From Papaver somniferum (taxonomy: Eukaryota > Streptophyta > Magnoliopsida > Ranunculales > Papaveraceae), in the NCBI RefSeq assembly GCF_003573695.1, contig NC_039359.1, positions 159,982,451 through 160,046,450 of the forward strand: a stretch of DNA of 64,000 bases, given 5' to 3'. The translations under genes and the position numbers were made by a program. Positions 1 to 8,666 of this stretch are shown piece by piece (position 1 is the stretch's first letter; each line of letters begins with the position of its first letter). A model generated the notes under the pieces. It made no database searches and was not told the origin of the DNA. It saw only the letters and a program-made list of their open reading frames with translations.

Positions 1-1050
1 GGGCCAAGCCGCCACACATGCCATTGGNNNNNNNNNNNNNNNNNNNNNNNNNNNNNNNNNNNNNNNNNNNNNNNNNNNNNNNNNNNNNNNNNNNNNNNNN
101 NNNNNNNNNNNNNNNNNNNNNNNNNNNNNNNNNNNNNNNNNNNNNNNNNNNNNNNNNNNNNNNNNNNNNNNNNNNNNNNNNNNNNNNNNNNNNNNNNNNN
201 NNNNNNNNNNNNNNNNNNNNNNNNNNNNNNNNNNNNNNNNNNNNNNNNNNNNNNNNNNNNNNNNNNNNNNNNNNNNNNNNNNNNNNNNNNNNNNNNNNNN
301 NNNNNNNNNNNNNNNNNNNNNNNNNNNNNNNNNNNNNNNNNNNNNNNNNNNNNNNNNNNNNNNNNNNNNNNNNNNNNNNNNNNNNNNNNNNNNNNNNNNN
401 NNNNNNNNNNNNNNNNNNNNNNNNNNNNNNNNNNNNNNNNNNNNNNNNNNNNNNNNNNNNNNNNNNNNNNNNNNNNNNNNNNNNNNNNNNNNNNNNNNNN
501 NNNNNNNNNNNNNNNNNNNNNNNNNNNNNNNNNNNNNNNNNNNNNNNNNNNNNNNNNNNNNNNNNNNNNNNNNNNNNNNNNNNNNNNNNNNNNNNNNNNN
601 NNNNNNNNNNNNCCATTGGCACATGCCAAAGTGGTGCTTGCAAACCTAGCATGCCATGTCGTGCAAACCTAGGTCCAAGCCGCCACACATGCCAAAGTGG
701 CGCTTGAAACCTAGCATGCCATGCCGTGCAAACCTAGGGCCAAGCCTCCAAACATGCTATTGGCATATGCCAAAATGGCGCTTGCAAACCTAGCATGCCA
801 TGTCGTGTAAGCCTAGGGCCAAGCCGGCACACATGCCATTGGCACATGCCAAAGTGGCGCTTGCAAACCTAGCATGCCATGTAGTGCAAACCTAGGGCCA
901 AGCCGTCACACACGCCATTGGCGCATGTCACGCAACACTTGCAACCTGGCATTGCCACTTGCACCCAATGTGCAACCTGTGACTAAGTCATGCCACACAT
1001 GTCATTGGCACATACCACGCAACACTTTCAACCTGGAAACTTATCAAATA
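1..1050. repeat. Minisatellite 1, 79-bp unit, partly gapped
   Basis: Tandem copies of a GC-rich unit carry the words CCATTGGCACATGCC, AGTGGCGCTTGCAAACCTAG and GGGCCAAGCCGCCACACATG in that order. Unit starts at 757, 836 and 915 are exactly 79 bp apart. The interval 613-757 is 144 bp, two units with a 14-bp loss. After about 920 the units degenerate (CGCAACACTTGCAACCTGGC, then CATTGGCACATACCACGC near 993) and fade by about 1050. Short open frames across it are translations of the repeat. Function unknown. Confidence 0.85.
28..612. other. Assembly gap (585 N)
   Basis: Run of N inside minisatellite 1. Both flanks end within the same repeat word (CCATTGG), so the missing DNA is probably more of the 79-bp array. 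The true length is unknown. Confidence 0.98.
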
Positions 1051-1211
1051 TCAGCGACATGCTACACGTTTTCCACGAAAACACTCGAGACATCAATACA
1101 TGTCACAAGCTGGGGGATGCTCTTTAGGGTTTTGGTTTGGCGGTTTACAGCATGCGGCGTACACTACGCCCGCAATAAGAAAGTGTAATAAGAATGAAGC
1201 GGTTGGCGTAG
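1051..1211. other. Spacer between two minisatellites, nothing recognised
   Basis: About 160 bp without a clear repeat, gene or transposon end. It separates the degenerate tail of the 79-bp array from the second minisatellite. An open frame running through part of it starts inside the repeat and has no recognisable protein features. Confidence 0.6.
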
Positions 1212-2345
1212 ATGTTGATCATCGCACGCCTTCATTTTGGTAGCCGCATAAGGAAGGCCGGCATGGTAGGGCCAAGGCAAGGTGCGGTTGGCTTGGCATG
1301 GTGGGGCCTATGGTTTGGCATGCCATTTGCGCATGGTGCGGCTAGCATGGTTGGGGACAAAGCAAGGTGCGGTTGGCTTGGCATGGTGGGGCCAAGGAAA
1401 ATGGCGCGGACGGCTTGGCATAGTGGGGCCAAGGGTTCGGCACGGACGGCTTGGCATGGTGGGGCCAAGGGTTTGGCATGCCATTGGCGCATGGTGCGGC
1501 TAGCATGGTTTGGGCCAAGGCAATATGTTGTTGGATTGGCATGGNNNNNNNNNNNNNNNNNNNNNNNNNNNNNNNNNNNNNNNNNNNNNNNNNNNNNNNN
1601 NNNNNNNNNNNNNNNNNNNNNNNNNNNNNNNNNNNNNNNNNNNNNNNNNNNNNNNNNNNNNNNNNNNNNNNNNNNNNNNNNNNNNNNNNNNNNNNNNNNN
1701 NNNNNNNNNNNNNNNNNNNNNNNNNNNNNNNNNNNNNNNNNNNNNNNNNNNNNNNNNNNNNNNNNNNNNNNNNNNNNNNNNNNNNNNNNNNNNNNNNNNN
1801 NNNNNNNNNNNNNNNNNNNNNNNNNNNNNNNNNNNNNNNNNNNNNNNNNNNNNNNNNNNNNNNNNNNNNNNNNNNNNNNNNNNNNNNNNNNNNNNNNNNN
1901 NNNNNNNNNNNNNNNNNNNNNNNNNNNNNNNNNNNNNNNNNNNNNNNNNNNNNNNNNNNNNNNNNNNNNNNNNNNNNNNNNNNNNNNNNNNNNNNNTGGG
2001 GCAAGGAAAATGGCGTGGACGGATTTGCAAAGTGGATCCAAGGGTTTGGCACGGACGGCTTGGCATGGTGGGGCCAAGGGTTTGGCATGCCATTGGCGCA
2101 TGGTGCGGATAACATGGTTGGGGCCAAGGCAAGGTGCGGTTGGCTTGGCATGGTGGGGCCAAGGAAAATGGCGCAGTTGGCTTGGCATGGTTGGGCCAAG
2201 GGCTTGGCATGCCATTGGCGCATGGTGCGGCTAGCATGGTTGGGGCCAAGGAAGGTGCGGTTTGCTTGGCATGGTGGGTCCAAGGATTTGGCATGCCATT
2301 GGCGCATGGTGCAGCTAGCATGGTTGGCATGCCTTGGCGTGTTAG
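1212..2345. repeat. Minisatellite 2, 84-bp unit with ~37-bp modules
   Basis: The word GCATGCCATTGGCGCATGG and close variants occur at 1318, 1476, 2085, 2207 and 2291. The spacings are 158, (gap), 122 and 84 bp. These fit a base unit of 84 bp plus zero, one or two modules of 36-38 bp of the type GGCTTGGCATGGTGGGGCC. The array ends near 2345. Long open frames on both strands here are repeat translations broken by N and show no protein domain. Confidence 0.82.
1545..1996. other. Assembly gap (452 N)
   Basis: Run of N inside minisatellite 2. Both flanks are in the same GGCATGG / TGGGGCAAGG repeat context, so the gap most likely hides further units. Confidence 0.98.
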
Positions 2346-2619
2346 CCTGAGAATTAGGGTTTGGCATAGATGATGTCGGTCAATGTTAAGGGTTCTGCCG
2401 TGGAACATGACACATAAAAAAAAAGGTACCCTGGTAATTCTTACGTAGGCATGCTGATCGGTTTAATAAATGTGATAATGGTCATAGTGATGTCATGTTA
2501 GTTGTACAGTTTTATGATTGTAACCCTAAGCTAAAAACCATCATCACACAAGGCATTTAAGATTTCATGGTAGATGGAAGAGAACTTTGTTCCATTTGTT
2601 TAAAGCTTGGTCTACCAAT
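2346..2619. other. Unassigned AT-rich stretch upstream of the LINE fragment
   Basis: About 275 bp after the minisatellite, with an A-run at 2417-2425. I recognise no gene or repeat. Its 3' part may be degraded LINE sequence, because the recognisable LINE frame begins directly after it. Confidence 0.5.
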
Positions 2620-3412
2620 GTGTCACGAGGAAGAGGAAAGGAGGTGTAGAAAATTATTTACTACGCTATTTGTTGGATCTTATGGAAGGAACGGAATGGG
2701 AGAGTTATAGTGGTCGTCAGAAAAGTGTTGTGGAAAATATCGATCTTGTTAAGCAACGTGTTGTTTTATGGTCTTGTGCAAGGTAGTTAATATCGTGTAT
2801 CATATCGGTCGGGTCATATACACCTATACAAATGATAATATATGTTTATAGGCGATACATCATTAGGATTTTTTTAATATTTATTATTTATCAAACAAAA
2901 AAATATATTGATATAACCATAATAAAAAATAATAATTATAGTAAACATACTTCAACCCTAAAAAATAAGAGGTGGTTGATTAGAGCCTTATACGATCAAC
3001 AACAAAACCAAACATTGAATGTATGTTAGCCCATCAACATCACATTTATAGTAATTACGTCCACCATAATCATATATGAAGTTACCAAAATTAGTGGAGT
3101 TACTTTCTTGAATTAAAAGTTCAAGAAATTTTAATCAAAGGACAAAATACATTAATGATATATCAGTGTACAAGTGAAACCTATATTAGCGTTGTACAAG
3201 TGAAACCGATATATCGGTCCGTACAGGACAATACACGCGTTTTTATCGTTTCTCCTTCGTATCACCGATATTTTCAATATCGTAAAGATTTTTTCCGATA
3301 TCCTATTAAAACCTTTAATATCGGCCTGTACAACCGATATCGACTACCTTGGTCTTGTGACACTGATTCTTTTAAATCTGTCTCTCTTAGTCTCATTTGG
3401 AGCAATTGGTAA
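2620..3412 (+). pseudogene. LINE (non-LTR retrotransposon) ORF2 3' end, broken
   Basis: This looks like the extreme C-terminal tail that follows the reverse transcriptase in plant LINEs (zf-RVT-type region). From 2626 the plus strand reads RGRGKEV, a stop at 2647-2649, then KIIYYAICWILWKERNGRV. The W-I-L-W-K-E-R-N core is the recognisable family signature. A frameshift between 2704 and 2709 moves the frame to GRQKSVVENIDLVKQR and then VVLWSC. The frame is split there by an inserted MITE (2779-3351) and resumes after it as DTDSFKSVSLSLIWSNW with a stop at 3410-3412. The join falls exactly on the 8-bp target duplication and keeps the frame. Catalytic reverse transcriptase and endonuclease parts are absent, so this is a dead 5'-truncated copy. 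The assignment rests on motif recognition, not on a search. Confidence 0.7.
2779..3351. mobile_element. hAT-like non-autonomous element (MITE), 573 bp
   Basis: The left end is CAAGGTAGTTAATATCG. The right end, read on the minus strand, is CAAGGTAGTCGATATCG: 15 of 17 positions match in inverted orientation. Both sides are flanked by the same 8 bp, GTCTTGTG (2771-2778 and 3352-3359), as expected of a target-site duplication. An 8-bp duplication and CA...TG ends fit the hAT superfamily. The interior is AT-rich, has no transposase frame and repeats ATATCGG/CCGATAT words and GTACAAGTGAAACC. Because it sits in a LINE reading frame that resumes in phase after it, its borders are well defined. A Mutator-like element (9-bp duplication) is less likely because the ninth base would have to belong to the inverted repeat. 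Confidence 0.8.
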
Positions 3413-4337
3413 CTCTTATGAGTGAGTGATTAGAAATCCTGCTACTTGAAGAGCTCTATAACAGCTGAAGGATATCAAATTTTACATGGAAAACTACATG
3501 GCAGATAGTTATACTTTTTTTGTTATCCACGTCGTCTACCGAAAACCAAACAAAAAAATACATAGATTCCTTATCGAAAAATTCGAATTATACAAGATCA
3601 GCATGCAACTTTCCGAGTAGTATAAACATGAGTTTCCTGTCAAGATCATCAACTTATTTAGAGGTAGTGATCGGGTTCCTTATGATCATTCATCCAGATT
3701 AAGAATTTTTTTATACTACTTCATGGGTTAAAAAAATACTATGTCCGTTCTTGAAAATTTCCTTATTACTTGAAACTAGATGGTTGTATGAGGGCATAAG
3801 ATTGAGGTTTATCAATTGGAAATTCACGATTGAACCAATCAATTTATCCGGCAATAGCTTACGATCAAAACTTGTATTTAAGTTGAGGTAAAAACCAAAA
3901 GTTTGTATATGGAAAACTTTGCCAAAGCTATATTTTGAATTTTCCTGTAGATCTTAATGCTATGTGATTTTTATGTAACTTCATCTCATTAGACCGATTG
4001 AATCAGTTGATTTCAAAACTATTATAACTTTGAAAATTCAAGCTTTTGATAGTTTTGGGATTTATAGATGGTGAAGTCATGATTACGGTTTAAGAATTGA
4101 TACTCCAATTTCAAGAATAAAAGAAGAACCCTACAATGTAAGGATACTTCTTCATGTAGTTGCAAAAAATAAGAATATGCCAAGAAAAAAAAACAGTGAA
4201 TACTATCTATTCTAAAAGGAACAAAAAACTACACAGTTTTCTAGCGAAAAAAAAGTGAATACTTTGAAGTGTATGTACACATTACATGGCCACATCATAG
4301 TTTGCGGCCACTCAGCTATTAGAAATTTGTTTATATA
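3413..4337. other. Unassigned AT-rich intergenic stretch
   Basis: About 925 bp with many A and T runs. The first part may be the 3' untranslated tail of the LINE, but no poly-A end or target duplication could be fixed. Open frames of about 60 codons (3520-3702, 4255-4443) have no recognisable domain and low-complexity composition. I see no gene here. Confidence 0.55.
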
Positions 4338-4947
4338 TGTAGGGGAAAAATATCGCACAGAGCTAAATCACAACCTCGTCCTGACTAAGATAATCATTAA
4401 CATGACGAAGAGAGAAATTAGGCGAAGAGTAATTACGCGATGAGAAGAAATAAACACGAAGAACAACCACGAGACAAGAATAGAACGACACCCATTCAGA
4501 AGAGCATGAAGCAACCACGCGAAAAAGAAAGCGACATATCCACAAAGCCTGGAGGATAAGACAAGCTGAACAGGGATCATCTAACAGAGATCTTGCACGT
4601 GAATCTAGTTTTCTTCTACCTGGATATTTGTCTATATAAGGGTTCAAATAATGAAGAGAGAGCAGGTTGAGAGAGAATTTAGTCAAGTAGTAAGGATAAT
4701 ATCAATTCTAGAAGAAGAGAAAGAGATCTTTAGGGTTTTATCCTACTTGTTATTTCCATTGTTATGATCTTGAATCCTTGTGATACTTTGTAAGAACTTC
4801 AATTCTTTAATAGAAAAGCTTACTTGAAGATCATATCTAGTGTCTAGAAATGTATAATATCATTAACGTTTAAGTTTTACTCCATGACTTAGACTTAGTG
4901 TTCTTATCATTTCATTGGGTGTAGTTATGGGATTTTCCGCAACTACA
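4338..4947 (+). mobile_element. Long terminal repeat (5' LTR) of a Ty3/gypsy-like retrotransposon
   Basis: The segment begins TGTAGGGGAAAA and ends CCGCAACTACA, so its ends are TGTAG/CTACA, the usual short inverted TG...CA ends. It is 610 bp. It is followed by a primer-binding-like site starting TGGCGC and then by a gag-like frame. It holds a TATA box (4633-4640) at mid-length. No second LTR is seen in the window, because the downstream part of the element is interrupted at 6017 and then replaced by satellite. The left border is inferred from the TGTAG match and has not been verified by a paired LTR. The TGGCGC site and the acidic/basic coiled gag suggest the Tat/Athila group, with modest certainty. 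Confidence 0.68.
4596..4640 (+). promoter_or_regulatory. LTR promoter: G-box and TATA box
   Basis: CACGTG (palindromic G-box) lies at 4596-4601 and TATATAAG at 4633-4640, 31 bp between them. Their position inside the LTR, about 300 bp before its end, fits a retrotransposon U3/R boundary. Transcription would start about 25-35 bp downstream. Binding by bZIP/bHLH factors is inferred from the motif only. Confidence 0.55.
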
Positions 4948-4949
4948 TT

Positions 4950-4966
4950 TGGCGCTAGAAACATGG
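4950..4966 (+). other. tRNA primer-binding-site-like sequence
   Basis: TGGCGCTAGAAACATGG begins two bases after the LTR end. TGGCGC is the start of the site complementary to a tRNA 3' end (…GCGCCA) in many plant Ty3/gypsy elements. The exact tRNA cannot be decided here. Confidence 0.6.
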
Positions 4967-5322
4967 AGGATTATCCTCACCTGCTAGTTAGTAGCTGGAA
5001 GCCTAGTCAAACCTACATAGTAGTTTGTCAAACCTACATAAATCTTACTTTCAAACATCTTCATTATCATGAAACCCTCGTAAACACACCGTCACTTGAA
5101 GTAGTGTAGGGACAGGAACTACTGAAACCGTCGAGAGAAAAACTCCAACAAATTAGCCCTGCCAAAACAAGATGAAACAACAATCAAACCCTCGCCAAGT
5201 TCTGTGAAAATCCTGTTCACCAAGATCTCTGGTTTCCAAGATGGTGTGAACTCCGTCGAGAGCAACTCGCGTCATAGCCACACGAAGAAGCAACAGAGTG
5301 GCAGACAGAAGAAGAGCTAGAA
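4967..5322 (+). other. Retrotransposon 5' leader
   Basis: Some 356 bp between the primer site and the gag start. It is untranslated as far as seen. It contains a near-direct repeat CAAACCTACATA (around 5010 and 5029). An open frame at 4915-5109 crosses the LTR border and is not considered coding. Confidence 0.5.
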
Positions 5323-6016
5323 ATGAAGGTGAGACTTCATCCGATGGAGAAAGACGAGGAGCAGAGCAACAAAATCACAACCATAAGCGGTGTTGTTCGT
5401 CAAAACCCAATACAACAAAGTAATCACGGGAAAGGAACCATATACGAAGAGGGAAGTATGCATACAACTGACCTTGAAACTATGGAGGATGAAGAACAAG
5501 CGACAGGAGAAATAGGTGAAAACCCCGAAAATGAAGATGATCTAACCATCCAACAATTGAGAGAACGTCTCGCAAGAGACAGGCAAATTGAAAGAGAGCT
5601 GAGGCAAGGACTAGAACGAAGCAGAGCACGAGATGCAGAATTGGCGGAAGAACGGGCAAACTTGGCAAGACAAAACGCCTTGTTGGTAAAATAAAATCAT
5701 CGACTAAATGAGAATATGCTAGCGCGAACTCAAATTGGGAAAACTGAAACAAAAACAAGTAGAAGTTCATCAAGACGAAGGAGGAGACGTCATAGTGAGG
5801 AAAGGGAAGAACAAAACGATCATGATGAGTACGAATGCGAAGTACGAGAAAGCGAACGCGAAAGAAAAGATGCCCGCGATCTTGAAAGAAGGTTGCATGA
5901 AAGAAGAGAGTTCCAGGAACAAGGGAGATATGACGAAAGAAGAGGAAGTAGTTCAGATCGCGAGAACCAAAGTTACAGGAGGGAAACTAGTTTGGAACAA
6001 GAAACTAGAATAGATA
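5323..6016 (+). pseudogene. gag: Retrotransposon gag N-terminal part, one stop, truncated by an insertion
   Basis: The frame opens at ATG 5323 (a second ATG in frame lies at 5344) and codes 123 residues to a TAA at 5692-5694. Reading continues in the same frame beyond the stop to 6016, so one nonsense mutation separates two halves of one protein. The first half has an acidic stretch (EDEEQATGEIGENPENEDD) followed by a heptad-like Arg/Glu coiled coil (LRERLARDRQIERELRQ and onward). The second half is very rich in Arg, Glu and Ser (SSRRRRRRHSEEREEQ). This is the kind of charged linker found before the capsid domain of plant Ty3/gypsy gag. The capsid domain, zinc knuckle and pol are missing because a CACTA element begins at 6017. 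The gag assignment relies on LTR and primer-site context more than on homology. Confidence 0.6.
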
Positions 6017-6314
6017 CACTACGGGAAAAATATACATCTACAACTGGAGATTTACAACTCTTCGCTAAACATCGTAGAAAGTCATATGTTTTACAACTGG
6101 TTTCAAAGGAAGAGTTGTCGTATATCATCACTGCCAACCCTTAGGAAACAAGGGGTTGTGCTAAGAAAACAAACGACAACTCCTTAAGCAAAAACGTTGT
6201 GACGACATTTAGCTATAACAACTCTGTTCCATAAAGGTAGTGACTAAGCCTATCACAATTTTCACAAGAGTTGTTGAAGAACACCAAAATATGATGATGA
6301 AAAATAGTGTTAGA

Positions 6315-6694
6315 GGGGAGATTCGAACATGAACCTACTGCATGGAAGTCTGGCTCATCAACCATCCTTACAGTTCACAAGTTTTTTTTGTTTTTCTTTT
6401 TTTTTTTAATAAAAACGTATAACAACACTTATAAGTGTTGTTGAATTAAAAATATAGAATGTTGGAAAAAATGAGATTAGAAGGGAGATTCGAACATGAA
6501 TCTACTGCATGGAAGTCTAGCTCATCAACCATCCTTATCGTTCACAAGTTTTGGTTGTTGTTTTTTCTTAATAAAAATGCATAACAACACTTATAAGTGT
6601 TGTTGAAGTAAAAATATAGAACGTTGGCAGAAATGAGGATGGGTGGATTTGATCCTCATCCTCCTGCATGAAAGTCTACCCCACTAACCATTCC
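6315..6694 (-). repeat. Three tRNA-like segments in tandem
   Basis: Segments at 6315-6368, 6482-6534 and 6641-6694 are similar. On the minus strand copies 1 and 2 read GGATGGTTGATGAGC, then AGACTTCCATGCAGTAG, then TGTTCGAATCTCC. The last word resembles the tRNA B box (GGTTCGANTCC), and the middle resembles an anticodon arm. Copy 3 is more diverged (GGATCAAATCC). Stems do not pair well, so these are not functional tRNAs. They look tRNA-derived and spaced about 160-167 bp apart, each of the first two followed by a palindrome. Confidence 0.45.
6421..6604. repeat. Two identical perfect 22-bp palindromes
   Basis: At 6421-6442 and 6583-6604 the half-site AACAACACTTA is followed at once by its exact reverse complement TAAGTGTTGTT. 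The two are 162 bp apart. A degraded relative (ACAACCCTTTATAAGAGTTGT) lies near 6749-6769. They combine the CACTA sub-terminal ACAAC/GTTGT motif in inverted pairs and could be transposase-binding sites or hairpins. Confidence 0.8.
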
Positions 6695-6814
6695 TACACT
6701 ATCACAAGTTCTGTCAAGTTTGTGGTTCTTAAATATACTAATTTTAAGACAACCCTTTATAAGAGTTGTGAAACAAAATATAATGTCCAAAAAAAATGCT
6801 CAGGTGACTAAGCC

Positions 6815-8598
6815 GCAAAATATTCTGAAGGAATCTTACTTGTAAATGGATGGATTCGTCGTTCTTACCAAGTTTCCGACTTAGAGTAGTCCACTCACGG
6901 CCAGGTTTCCATCTCGGAGCCTGGTTTCCATACAATATGGAGAAATAGGGTTTGTTTAAGGTTTCGTAGAATATTCCGAAGGAATCTTACCTGTAAATTG
7001 ATGGATTCGCCGTTCTTACCAAGTTTCTGACTTAGAGTAGTCAACTCGCAGCCAGGTTTCGATCTCCGAGCCTGGTTTGCATGCAATATTCATAAATAAG
7101 GTTTTTTTTTAAGGTTTCGAAGAATATTCCGAAAGAATATTACCTGTAAATGAATTGGTCGTTCTTACCAAGTTTCTGACTTAGAGTGGTCCACTCCCAT
7201 CCAGGTTTCGATCTCGGAGCCTGGTTTGCATACAATATGCAGAAATAGGGTTTGTTTAAGGTTTCTTAGAATATTCCGAAGGAATCTTACCTGTAAATGG
7301 ATGGATTCGTCGTTCTTACCAAGTTTCTGACTAAGAGTAGTCCACTCCCAGCCAGGTTTCGATCTCGGATCCTGGTTTGCATACAATATGCAGAAATAAG
7401 ATTTGTTTAAGGTTTCTTAGAATATTCTGAAGGAATCTTACCTGTAAATGGATGGATTCGTCGTTCTTACCAAGTTTCTGACTTAGAGTAGTCAATTCAC
7501 GGCCAGGTTTCGATCTCGGAGCCTGGTTTGCATCCAATATGCAGAAATAGGGTTTGTTTAAGGTTTCGTAGAATATTCCGATGGAATCTTACCTGTAGAT
7601 CGATGGATTCGTCGTTCTTACCAAGTTTCTGACTTATAATAGTCCACTCCCGGCCAGATCTCGATCTCGGAACGTGGTTTGCATACAATATGGAGAAATA
7701 GGGTTTGTTTAAGGTTTTGTAGAATACTCCCAAAGAATCTTACCTGTAAATTGATGGATTCGTCGTTCTTACCAAGTTTCTGACTTAGAGTAGCCCACTC
7801 GCGGCCAGGTTTCGAGCTCGGAGCCTGGTTTGCATCTAATATGCAGAAATAGGGTTTGTATAAGGTTTCATAGAATATTCCGAAGGAATCTTACCTGTAA
7901 ATGGATGGATTCGTCGTTCTTACCAAGTTTCTGACTTAGAGTGGTCCACTCCCATCCAGGTTTCGATCTCGGAGCCTGGTTTGCATACAATATGCAGAAA
8001 TAGGGTTTGTTTAAGGTTTCTTAGAATATTCCGAAGGAATCTTACCTGTAAATGGATGGATTCGTCGTTCTTACCAAGTTTCTGACTTAGAGTAGTCAAC
8101 TCACGACCAGGTTTCGATCTCGGATCCTGGTATGCATACAATATGCAGAAATAGGGTTTGCTTAAGGTTTCGTAGAATATTCCGATGGAATCTTACCTGT
8201 AGATCGATGGATTCGTCGTTCTTACCAAGTTTCTGACTTAGTAGTCCACTCGCGGCCAGGTTTCGATCTTGGAGCCTAGTTTGCATCCAATATGCATAAA
8301 TAGGGTTTGTTTAAGGTTTCGTAGAATATTTCAAAGGAATCTTACCTGTAAATGGATGGATTCGTCGTTCTTACCATGTTTCTGACTTATAGTAGTCCAC
8401 TCCCGGCCAGATTTCGATCTTGGAGCCTGGTTTGCATACAATATGGAGAAATAGGGGTTGTTTAAGGTTTCGTAGAATACTCCCAAGGAATCTTACCTGT
8501 AAATGGATGGATTCGTCGTTCTTACCAAGTTTCTGACTTAGAGTATCCCACTCGCGGCCAGGTTTGGATATCGGAGCCTGGTTTGCATCTAATTTGCA
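6815..8598. repeat. Diverged left edge of the satellite array
   Basis: The first monomers carry more private changes than the interior. Examples are CTTACTTGTAAATGG at 6835, GGTTTCCATCTCGG near 6903, a T-run with a changed GAATATTACCTG near 7100-7145, and ATGAATTGGTCG near 7150. By 7165 the pentamer order is visible, with B-type monomers at 7165, 7920 and 8674, about 755 bp apart. No repeat lies left of about 6815, so this is a true array border in the assembly. Confidence 0.75.
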
Positions 8599-8666
8599 NN
8601 NNNNNNNNNNNNNNNNNNNNNNNNNNNNNNNNNNNNNNNNNNNNNNNNNNNNNNNNNNNNNNNNNN
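8599..8666. other. Assembly gap (68 N) in the satellite
   Basis: The flanks are in phase. The equivalent interval in the second copy of the 37.8-kb duplication (46414-46481) is also exactly 68 bp, so the gap length matches one real satellite segment. The bases there would be the end of an F-type and the start of a B-type monomer. Confidence 0.97.

Larger units (their letters stand above)
6017..6814 (+). mobile_element. CACTA (En/Spm-type) transposon end, inserted in gag
   Basis: The sequence CACTACGGGAAAAATATA at 6017 is a typical CACTA terminal inverted repeat. It cuts the gag frame, with ATA directly before it as the candidate 3-bp target. Behind it come many short sub-terminal motifs of the ACAACT/AGTTGT type in both orientations (for example near 6040, 6053, 6090, 6112, 6170, 6219 and 6266), as in this superfamily. 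CAACCCTT and AAGGGGTTG near 6135-6160 form an inverted pair. No transposase is present and the opposite end (…CCCGTAGTG) is not found in the window. The element either is truncated by the satellite or contains it. Confidence 0.65.

Noticed and set aside
1212..2367. Long open frames on both strands across the second minisatellite.
   Set aside because: They consist of repeat translations and a 452-base N run; no domain, signal or codon pattern of a gene.
2890..3600. Similar peptides QTKKYID in frames at 2832-3029 and 3520-3702, as a possible shared gene.
   Set aside because: They come from A-rich DNA (CAAACAAAAAAATA) in a MITE and in an unassigned AT-rich spacer. The surrounding DNA does not align.
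4363..4686. Minus-strand frame of 107 codons with hydrophobic stretches.
   Set aside because: It lies wholly inside the LTR, antisense to its promoter, without recognisable domain.
5480..5773. Minus-strand hydrophobic frame opposite gag.
   Set aside because: Antisense reading of Glu/Arg-rich codons gives Leu/Phe/Ser-rich peptides. It is a shadow of gag.
6228..6250. GGTAGTG near 6238 as the right end of the CACTA element.
   Set aside because: A right end should read like …TTTTTCCCGTAGTG and be followed by the ATA target. Here it is CATAAAGGTAGTGACT, without the CCC and without ATA.
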